Source: Chloroflexota bacterium (lineage in GTDB: Bacteria > Chloroflexota > Anaerolineae > Aggregatilineales > UBA3940). From it: a stretch of 6,367 bases of DNA. The notes below the pieces were generated by a model. The model did not search any database. It saw nothing but the letters and a program-made list of their open reading frames with translations, and was not told where the DNA came from. The DNA lies in contig JAHEME010000177.1 in NCBI GenBank assembly GCA_024643825.1, positions 1-6,367 of the forward strand. Reading direction: 5' to 3'. Made by a program: the position numbers and the translations under genes. Positions 1 through 5,264 of this stretch are shown here, in pieces. How positions within the stretch are numbered: the first letter of the stretch is position 1; each line of letters starts with the position of its first letter.

Positions 1-79
1 GCACATTGCGCGTTTGCTGCTCCGCTTGCCTCAGTTGCTTGATCTCTGGTTCAGTCAGTTGAAATTGTCGTTTTGCCAT
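1..79 (-). CDS. IS630-like transposase, N-terminal fragment (runs off the left edge)
   Basis: Reading the minus strand from the ATG at 79-77 gives 26 open codons starting MAKRQFQLTEPEIKQLRQAE and continuing QQTRNV to the window edge. This Lys/Gln/Glu-rich start, with a 'LTE-E-I--L' helix, resembles the opening of the helix-turn-helix domain in IS630/Tc1-type transposases, which bind the element's terminal repeats and cut and paste at TA dinucleotides. The catalytic DDE domain would lie outside the window, so neither intactness nor family can be confirmed. An AGAGG sits immediately upstream of the start, closer than usual for a ribosome site. The gene points away from everything else here. The family call rests on a short N-terminal resemblance and could be wrong; another DNA-binding protein with a similar start is possible. 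Confidence 0.55.
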   Translation of the reverse strand, partial: MAKRQFQLTEPEIKQLRQAEQQTRNV

Positions 80-122
80 GCCTCTATTCTATATCAGGTA
101 TAGTCGTTTTGGTTTATCCATA
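1..122 (-). mobile_element. Probable right end of an IS630-type element
   Basis: If the gene at 1-79 is an IS630-type transposase, the element's end should lie within several tens of bases upstream of its start. The stretch 80-120 is AT-rich and contains several TA dinucleotides, the target site this family duplicates. The TA at 121-122 is one candidate boundary. The other terminal repeat is outside the window, so the end cannot be verified and the coordinate is a guess. Confidence 0.25.
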
Positions 123-135
123 AGTTGATTTCTGC

Positions 136-179
136 AAAACAGGGAGATGGGTAAAGGTTGTCATCTACCTGTTTTTTTT
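136..179 (+). terminator. Rho-independent terminator-like hairpin and T-run
   Basis: CAGGGAGATG (140-149) pairs with CATCTACCTG (162-171) with a single G-A mismatch across a 12-base loop. The stem can be extended by AAAA (136-139) against TTTT (172-175). Eight consecutive T's (172-179) follow the stem on the plus strand. This is the form of an intrinsic terminator for transcription coming from the left. No plus-strand gene is visible to its left, because the only gene there is the minus-strand transposase. The terminator may belong to a gene displaced by the insertion, or may shield the regulator gene from read-through. On the minus strand the stem is followed only by four T's, so activity in that direction would be weak. 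Confidence 0.6.
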
Positions 180-198
180 AATCCACTCTAAGTGGATT
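180..198. repeat. Perfect 8-bp inverted repeat, 3-bp spacer
   Basis: AATCCACT (180-187) and AGTGGATT (191-198) are exact reverse complements separated by CTA. The repeat directly abuts the T-run of the preceding terminator-like hairpin. It is not followed by a T-run on either strand, so it does not look like a second terminator. Its size and symmetry suit a dimeric regulator's binding site or a short RNA hairpin. It lies about 110 bases before the response regulator start, which fits an upstream operator, but no protein can be named. Confidence 0.45.
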
Positions 199-309
199 GC
201 TCCCCACTACCCACCGCCAATATTGCTAACCCGCCATAGGACTGCATCAACATGAGGTATCATTACATCGTACGTGGTCTCCAGACTATCGGGCTATGCG
301 TGGAGCAGC
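199..309 (+). other. Leader region of the response regulator gene
   Basis: This stretch holds no supported gene. A TATCAT at 258-263 differs from the sigma70 -10 consensus at one position, but I see no acceptable -35 box 16-18 bases upstream, so I do not call a promoter. A GTG at 274 is in frame with the response regulator and would add 12 residues unlike any receiver domain. A short reading frame from the ATG at 252-254 overlaps the regulator start and has no recognisable content. Confidence 0.4.
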
Positions 310-1011
310 ATGACTACCATTCTTGTTGTCGATGATGATCTGAGTATCCGTAGACTCGTTCAGGAGAATCTGGAAGAGCGCGGCTTCATTGTGATCGGCG
401 CTGCCAGCGGGACAGAAGCCCTCGTTGTTCTTGATGAAGGGATGCCCGATCTCATCATACTCGACCTTGTTATGCCGGGGATTAGCGGAGTCGATGTGTG
501 CCTGCGCATACGCGAGCAATCGGACGTGCCGATCTTTGTGCTCAGTGCTCGGGATGATGAAGAAGTCATCGTACGCGCGCTTGAAGCAGGAGCTGACGAC
601 TACGTGATTAAGCCGTTCCGGGTGAACGAGTTGTTGGCCCGCATTCGGGCTGTGATGCGGCGGGCTGCCATCGATCTTGTTCCTGACTCCAGCACAAAGA
701 ATGAAAGTCGCATTGAGATTGGCGATCTCCTCGTTGATCTAAAAGCGCGGCGGGCCTTTCTCAATGGGGAGGATTTGAGCCTCACCCGGACGGAATTCTC
801 ACTCCTGGCAGAACTCGCCAGAAATCAGGATGAGATACTAACGCACGAGGAACTCCTCTCGCGTGTGTGGGGTCTCGAATATCGGGATACCAGCTATTAT
901 CTTTACGTATATTTTGGGCGGATACGAAATAAACTGGGTGCTGATTATGGGCAGTTGGTTCGAACTGTTCCGGGCATTGGCTATACTTTGAGCACAGACT
1001 TGGTGGGTTAA
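310..1011 (+). CDS. OmpR/PhoB-family two-component response regulator
   Basis: The 233-residue product is a DNA-binding transcription regulator switched on by phosphorylation. Residues 1-118 form a receiver domain: the acidic pocket is D8-D9, the phosphoacceptor D52 (in LDLVMPG), the switch residues S79 and Y98, and the conserved lysine K101 in KPF. After a short linker, residues ~136-228 form a winged-helix output domain ending in the typical RTVPGIGYTL. Length and all key residues are normal, so it should be functional. I chose the ATG at 310 because it puts MTTILVVDDD at the N-terminus as in the family and has GGAG at 302-305, though with a short spacer. An in-frame GTG at 274 is the alternative. 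No histidine kinase is adjacent, so its partner is elsewhere. It lies 97 bases before the FHA-ABC gene on the same strand; control of that gene is plausible but unproven. Confidence 0.93.
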   Translation: MTTILVVDDDLSIRRLVQENLEERGFIVIGAASGTEALVVLDEGMPDLIILDLVMPGISGVDVCLRIREQSDVPIFVLSARDDEEVIVRALEAGADDYVIKPFRVNELLARIRAVMRRAAIDLVPDSSTKNESRIEIGDLLVDLKARRAFLNGEDLSLTRTEFSLLAELARNQDEILTHEELLSRVWGLEYRDTSYYLYVYFGRIRNKLGADYGQLVRTVPGIGYTLSTDLVG

Positions 1012-1030
1012 CCTGCGGTCTGTATTTGCC

Positions 1031-1040
1031 CACAATTGTG
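1031..1040. promoter_or_regulatory. 10-bp palindrome overlapping the -35 box (possible operator)
   Basis: CACAATTGTG is a perfect palindrome, and its right half overlaps the proposed -35 element at 1036-1041. A protein bound here would compete with or contact RNA polymerase. The inner CAATTG recurs at 1074-1079, just past the predicted transcription start. No regulator can be assigned; OmpR-type proteins usually bind direct repeats, so the neighbouring regulator is not an obvious match. Confidence 0.35.
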
Positions 1041-1064
1041 AGTGGTAGTTGTTCATCCTATAAT
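1036..1064 (+). promoter_or_regulatory. Sigma70-like promoter for the FHA-ABC operon
   Basis: TATAAT at 1059-1064 is a perfect -10 hexamer. It is preceded by TTGTGA at 1036-1041, which matches four of six -35 positions, with an ideal 17-base spacer. Transcription would start near 1071, giving a leader of about 38 bases before the GTG at 1109. Its place in the gap between the regulator and the exporter gene suggests the exporter has its own start of transcription even if read-through from the regulator also occurs. Confidence 0.65.
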
Positions 1065-1092
1065 AGCCGTGTTCAATTGCTTGTCCATCGCC

Positions 1093-1103
1093 AAGGAAAA
1101 GGG
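1093..1103 (+). promoter_or_regulatory. Ribosome binding site of the FHA-ABC gene
   Basis: The purine-rich run AAGGAAAAGGG ends 5 bases before the GTG at 1109 and 8 bases before a second GTG at 1112. It supports initiation at one of these two adjacent GTG codons; the proteins differ by one residue. Confidence 0.6.
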
Positions 1104-1108
1104 TTCGT

Positions 1109-4100
1109 GTGGTGTCAATAGTTCGCCTCCATTTGACCTCAGGTGAAAGCGCGCAACAAAAAACTGCGTTCGAGTTCTCTCAACCGGAAATTGTACTGGG
1201 GCGAGACCCCGGCACTGATGTTGTTCTGTCGTCCGGCGGAGTTTCTCGACGGCATGCCCGCTTGATCTGGCAGGGAAGCCAATGCCTTGTTGAAGATCTG
1301 GGAAGCAGCAATGGGACTTTTCTGAATGGGAAACCAGTTCAAGGCACGGTAGTCCTGGCAAATGGAGATCGGCTTCAGCTAGGGCAATCGGTAGAAATCT
1401 CGATAGAGCTTGTGGCAGAAGAAGCGCCCAGTGCATCTCGGACGGTTTCGGCATCGGCTGTATCCCGGCAGTCTGTCCCACCGGATCGAGGGGAGACGGT
1501 GCTGGGCGATGATGTTGCGATCCCTGGTGCAGGTCATTCTACGCCACATCTCTCTGTGACGATTGCCGGTTCCCAGACCACGGTAATTGCCCTTACCAAA
1601 GATGTATTTACCATCGGGCGTGCCGAAGACAACGATATTGTTGTGCCGTCCAAGATTATCTCCCGCTATCATGCTCGTTTGGAACGTGTCGGGGATCTCT
1701 ATCAGCTTGTTCCTTCCCCTGATGCGGGCAACCCAATTCTCTTCGAGGGTCGTCCACTGCAAGAAACGAGAAGTCTGCGTCACGAAGACAAGTTTCGTAT
1801 AGGCAGCCTTGATCCAGGTTCGATGGTGACATTCTCTTACGAGTCACCATCAGATATGGCAGCAGGCGCGGGGGCAAGTCTGATACGCTTTGGAGAAGCA
1901 GCCCGGATCACGATTGGGCGCGATCTGAGTAATGACATCACCCTTGATGCCCCGAACGTGTCACGCTTCCATGCAGTGATCGAGAAATCGGGGCAGCGTT
2001 ATCTGCTGCGCGATCTCCAGAGTGCCAACGGAACATTTGTCAATGATCAGCCGCTAACCGACGAGGCATGGATCAACCCGGAAGATGCGATCCGTGTTGG
2101 CCCATACCGCTTTGTTGTCGGTGAGGATCAGATCGCCCAGTATGACGAGACTGGCGGGCTGCGTGTGGAAGCCATTGGTCTCAACAAATGGGTGCGGAAA
2201 GACCTCAACATTCTTCAGAACATCTCTGTGATCTTCCAACCTCGTGAGTTTATCGTGGTTGTTGGGCAGAGTGGTGGCGGTAAATCCACGCTGGTCGATT
2301 CAATTGCGGGCTATCGACCAGCTACTCATGGGAAGGTATTTGTCAACGACGTAGACATCTACAAACACTTCGATGCGATACGCAATGATATTGGCTTTGT
2401 ACCGCAGAAAGACATCATTCATACCGAATTGACAATTGAGCAAGCGCTCGATTATTCGGCGCAGTTGCGTATGCCGCGTGACACGACCAAGGCCGAGCGT
2501 CACGAGCGTATTCTGGAGGTGCTGGAAGACCTGGATCTCGTCCATCGGAAAGATGTGCAAATCAGCGGTCTCAGCGGCGGGCAGTTGAAGCGTGTATCCA
2601 TCGGCGTGGAATTGCTCACAAAGCCAGGGTTATTCTTCCTCGACGAGCCGACATCGGGGCTTGATCCCGGTACGGAGACCTCCCTGATGCAGTTGATGCG
2701 GCGGCTGGCAGATCAGGGTCGCACGATTGTACTTATCACTCATGCCACCAAGAATGTGATGCTCGCCGACAAAGTGATCTTCCTGGCACGCGGCGGCTAT
2801 CTCGCCTGGTTTGGCCCGCCGGATGAGGCGCTCGAATACTTCAACCAGTATCGTTCTGATCGAGCGCAACGTTCCGGCGAAATGGAATTCGATGAAATCT
2901 ACGCGCTGCTGGATGATCCGTCGCTGGGAAGTCCAGCAGACTGGGCTGAACGCTATCACAACCATTCTGCTTACCAGCGCCATGTACTGAATCAGCTAGA
3001 TGAAAATCGAATTGCACAGGCTCGTAGTGAGCAGGACGTGCAACCCGCCAAGACGAAAACCAGAGTAGAGAATCGCCAGATATCCAGCCCGCAGCAGTTC
3101 CTCATTCTCTCTTCTCGCAATTTCAAAATTCTGACTCGTGACCGCTTTAGCCTGGCCCTACTTCTAGCGGCGGCTCCATTGGTGGCCCTGCTTCAAGTAA
3201 TTCTGTCGTTCGTCATGGGCCGCAACGTCATGGATTATACAGAAGGCCACATGCCGTTTGTGCTGGTCGTTTTGTTCCTGCTGCCCGTCTACGCTGTCAT
3301 GGTGGCGGGCCTTGGGCAGATGCGTGAAATTGTCAAAGAGGCGGATGTTTATAAGCGAGAACGGCTGATCAATCTCAAGATCATTCCGTACGTGCTATCC
3401 AAAGTATGGATTGCAGCATTGCTCGCACTGTACCAATCGGCAGCCTATGTGATCGTGCAGTATCTGGCCTTCAATATGCCGGGAGGCGGAGTTGAGTTTG
3501 GGCTGATCTATGTCACGATGGCGCTGGCGGCGATGGCAGGCATGATGCTAGGGCTATTTGCCTCTGCGCTTGCCCCCAATGCGAACTCTGCGCCGCTGCT
3601 CGTGATTCTGATGATTCTCCCGCAGATTGTCCTGGGAGGGGCGCTGATCCCGCTGCCCGAATACATCAGCGGCCTGACTTCGACCCGGTGGGCTTTGCAA
3701 TCGATGGTAAGCGTCACGGGGGTCGGTTCGGATGTAGCTTCGGATCTTTGCTGGCAGCTTCCTCCTGAACAGCGTAGCCTCCTGACTTCCGAGGATAAAG
3801 AGACAATCTGCCCTTGTATGGGAACCAACATTCTTCGGAAAGATTCGTGTGACTTTCCCGGTCTGGGCATCTTCTATACACCAGCCATAGACGAAGCCGA
3901 GCCGCAGCCCCCGCCTCCATTGCCACCGCAGCCAGAAGAACCACAACTTCCCGAACGACCTGTCCAGCCCGCCGATCAATCGGATGCGGATGCCATGTCT
4001 GCCTACTTCGATGAGTTAAACGTGTGGGAGGCTGAGGCAAATCGTATTCAGGATGACTATCGTGCGGAAGTGGCTCAGTACCAGGCACAGGCTGAAGTGT

Positions 4101-4348
4101 TTCAGCAACAGGCGGTGGTATTTCAGACCGATCATGCCAACTGGCAGATTGCTCAGGCTGGTGCAGTAGAACCTGCTGAGAATCTACTTGCCACCTATGT
4201 TCGTGATTATGGATTTAACTTTGTAGACAAGAACGACTCCCTGGCCTATACACTTCAGTTGGCAGTATCCTGGGGGGCGCAAATTCTTATCATAGTGATC
4301 TTGTTCGTCGCTACCGTGATCATGATGAAGCGTAAGGATGTCATCTGA
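1109..4348 (+). CDS. Triple-FHA ABC exporter (ABCG-like, ATPase fused to ABC2 membrane domain)
   Basis: This 1079-residue protein is an inner-membrane half-transporter, presumably dimeric, whose cytosolic front end reads phosphothreonine. FHA1 (~4-100) has GR31-32, SRRH46-49 and NGT68-70. FHA2 (~148-245) keeps GR170-171 and SRYH185-188 but lacks the NGT turn. FHA3 (~257-338) has GR270-271, SRFH285-288 and NGT307-309. The ATPase (~351-585) has Walker A GQSGGGKST (386-394), Q433, signature LSGGQ (488-492), Walker B with D512-E513, D-loop SGLD (516-519) and H545, so it should hydrolyse ATP. Five hydrophobic segments lie at ~680-702, 715-736, 762-786, 795-822 and 826-848, and a sixth at ~1051-1072. 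The loop between the last two (~850-1050) holds four cysteines (881, 901, 903, 914), a proline-rich stretch (929-955) and a predicted coiled coil (~965-1012). Order and content recall Rv1747 of Mycobacterium tuberculosis. Substrate unknown. The stop overlaps the next gene. Confidence 0.92.
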   Translation: MVSIVRLHLTSGESAQQKTAFEFSQPEIVLGRDPGTDVVLSSGGVSRRHARLIWQGSQCLVEDLGSSNGTFLNGKPVQGTVVLANGDRLQLGQSVEISIELVAEEAPSASRTVSASAVSRQSVPPDRGETVLGDDVAIPGAGHSTPHLSVTIAGSQTTVIALTKDVFTIGRAEDNDIVVPSKIISRYHARLERVGDLYQLVPSPDAGNPILFEGRPLQETRSLRHEDKFRIGSLDPGSMVTFSYESPSDMAAGAGASLIRFGEAARITIGRDLSNDITLDAPNVSRFHAVIEKSGQRYLLRDLQSANGTFVNDQPLTDEAWINPEDAIRVGPYRFVVGEDQIAQYDETGGLRVEAIGLNKWVRKDLNILQNISVIFQPREFIVVVGQSGGGKSTLVDSIAGYRPATHGKVFVNDVDIYKHFDAIRNDIGFVPQKDIIHTELTIEQALDYSAQLRMPRDTTKAERHERILEVLEDLDLVHRKDVQISGLSGGQLKRVSIGVELLTKPGLFFLDEPTSGLDPGTETSLMQLMRRLADQGRTIVLITHATKNVMLADKVIFLARGGYLAWFGPPDEALEYFNQYRSDRAQRSGEMEFDEIYALLDDPSLGSPADWAERYHNHSAYQRHVLNQLDENRIAQARSEQDVQPAKTKTRVENRQISSPQQFLILSSRNFKILTRDRFSLALLLAAAPLVALLQVILSFVMGRNVMDYTEGHMPFVLVVLFLLPVYAVMVAGLGQMREIVKEADVYKRERLINLKIIPYVLSKVWIAALLALYQSAAYVIVQYLAFNMPGGGVEFGLIYVTMALAAMAGMMLGLFASALAPNANSAPLLVILMILPQIVLGGALIPLPEYISGLTSTRWALQSMVSVTGVGSDVASDLCWQLPPEQRSLLTSEDKETICPCMGTNILRKDSCDFPGLGIFYTPAIDEAEPQPPPPLPPQPEEPQLPERPVQPADQSDADAMSAYFDELNVWEAEANRIQDDYRAEVAQYQAQAEVFQQQAVVFQTDHANWQIAQAGAVEPAENLLATYVRDYGFNFVDKNDSLAYTLQLAVSWGAQILIIVILFVATVIMMKRKDVI

Positions 4349-5174
4349 GGTGAAACAGAGAATACGAAAAGTTCTTGGATTTGTAAGTATTCTGGCGGTG
4401 ACGCTGGCCTGTTCGACACAGGGTGCGGCGGTTGAAGCTCTCGGCGCGTCTCTGGAACAGACGGCAACGGTTCGTGCGGCATCTGGGGGTGGTTCCAGCG
4501 GCACAAACCTGGAAACTGCACAGGCACAAGCGACGGCTCAGGTCGTTTCTGCCGCTGCTACACAGGCGGCACTCGATTTGAGCGCAGCAGATGCCAGTGC
4601 AGCTACAGCAATTGCCATTGCACCGATTCAGGCAGAACTACCCACGTACGGAATCAGTCCTTCAGAGGGTAAACCAGGTTGGATTCATCCACCTGTTCAA
4701 CTCTCCGTTGAGGGATATTTGCAGTTTGACTATATCAATCAACTGGCAGGTATCCTCGCTGCCGATTTCGTAGTTGCGGGGGATGTCACATGGGATACCC
4801 AGACGGGATTATCCGGTTGCGGATTTGTGTTACGATCAAACGCAAATGAAGATTCTTTGGATCAATACATGGCAATTCTATCTCGCGGCGGCAATGGCTC
4901 CCTGCTGTTTGCTACAGTGCAAGATGGGCAAATCACAAGACAGCAAAATGCTCCCGCGAGCAGAGACTCGCTGCTTCAGGCGCAGAACGGAACTACCAAT
5001 CGCTTGGTGGTGGTTGGACGTGGAGATACGTTTACGATTTTTACCAATGGAACCCAGATTGCGCAGTTCACTGCGAATCTTTATGATCGGGGTTTTATTG
5101 CGATGGTTGCTCTCAGTGAATCCGGGGTAACGGAGTGCAAGTTCAATAATACATGGATGTGGTTGCTTGATTAA
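4338..5174 (+). CDS. Secreted, probable lipoprotein with Ala/Gln/Thr-rich stalk and LamG/ConA-like domain
   Basis: The 278-residue product starts with a basic n-region and a hydrophobic core ending TLAC at residue 25. This is a plausible though not canonical lipobox, with Ser at +2, so lipid anchoring on the outer face of the membrane is inferred. Residues ~26-98 are a low-complexity Ala/Gln/Thr/Ser stalk. Residues ~118-277 look like an all-beta sandwich of the laminin-G/concanavalin type: alternating beta strands, an 'RLVVVGRGDTFTIFTNGT' strand-turn-strand, a late 'YDRGFIAMVAL', and two cysteines (161, 267) that could pair. No catalytic residues are evident, so binding rather than catalysis is my guess. 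The ATG at 4338 overlaps the exporter by 11 bases, suggesting translational coupling. TAAGG abuts this ATG, leaving no usual spacer, and an in-frame GTG at 4350 is an alternative start. The function is unknown; context suggests a sensor or accessory part of the exporter-kinase unit. Confidence 0.8.
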   Translation: MSSEVKQRIRKVLGFVSILAVTLACSTQGAAVEALGASLEQTATVRAASGGGSSGTNLETAQAQATAQVVSAAATQAALDLSAADASAATAIAIAPIQAELPTYGISPSEGKPGWIHPPVQLSVEGYLQFDYINQLAGILAADFVVAGDVTWDTQTGLSGCGFVLRSNANEDSLDQYMAILSRGGNGSLLFATVQDGQITRQQNAPASRDSLLQAQNGTTNRLVVVGRGDTFTIFTNGTQIAQFTANLYDRGFIAMVALSESGVTECKFNNTWMWLLD

Positions 5175-5264
5175 GTTTTCGGTCTAAGACTGTTTGGTCA
5201 GGCCTGAGGGAGAAGGCTTTTCTCAAAAGCTGTCTGCAACGCCAAGAGGGTGGAGAAAGAATCT
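5175..5264 (+). other. Intergenic gap with small palindromes, lipoprotein to kinase
   Basis: This gap has a perfect 10-bp palindrome TCAGGCCTGA (5198-5207) and a 6-bp inverted repeat GCTTTT/AAAAGC with a CTC loop (5216-5230). A weaker GTCT-A-AGAC hairpin lies at 5182-5190. None is followed by a T-run, so I see no terminator and assume read-through into the kinase gene. No convincing promoter is visible. The structures could be mRNA processing or attenuation elements, or chance. Confidence 0.35.
5252..5255 (+). promoter_or_regulatory. Ribosome binding site of the kinase gene
   Basis: GGAG, within GGAGAAAG, ends 9 bases before the ATG at 5265. It fixes that ATG as the start and gives the kinase N-terminus the usual length before its glycine-rich loop. 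Confidence 0.7.

Noticed and set aside
274..309. GTG at 274 as the start of the response regulator
   Set aside because: The 12 extra residues do not belong to a receiver domain, and the ATG at 310 gives the family-typical N-terminus with a nearby GGAG. It remains possible but less likely.
1053..1481. 142-codon minus-strand open frame over the start of the exporter gene
   Set aside because: It lies opposite the promoter and FHA1 coding region, which has clear domain motifs in the plus frame. Its own translation shows no recognisable domain.
4774..5130. 118-codon plus-strand open frame in another frame of the lipoprotein gene
   Set aside because: It is nested in the beta-sandwich coding region, has no ribosome site of note and a Cys/Arg/Trp-rich composition typical of out-of-frame translation.
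5198..5230. Palindromes after the lipoprotein gene as a transcription terminator
   Set aside because: Neither the TCAGGCCTGA palindrome nor the GCTTTT/AAAAGC hairpin is followed by a T-run, and the stems are short.
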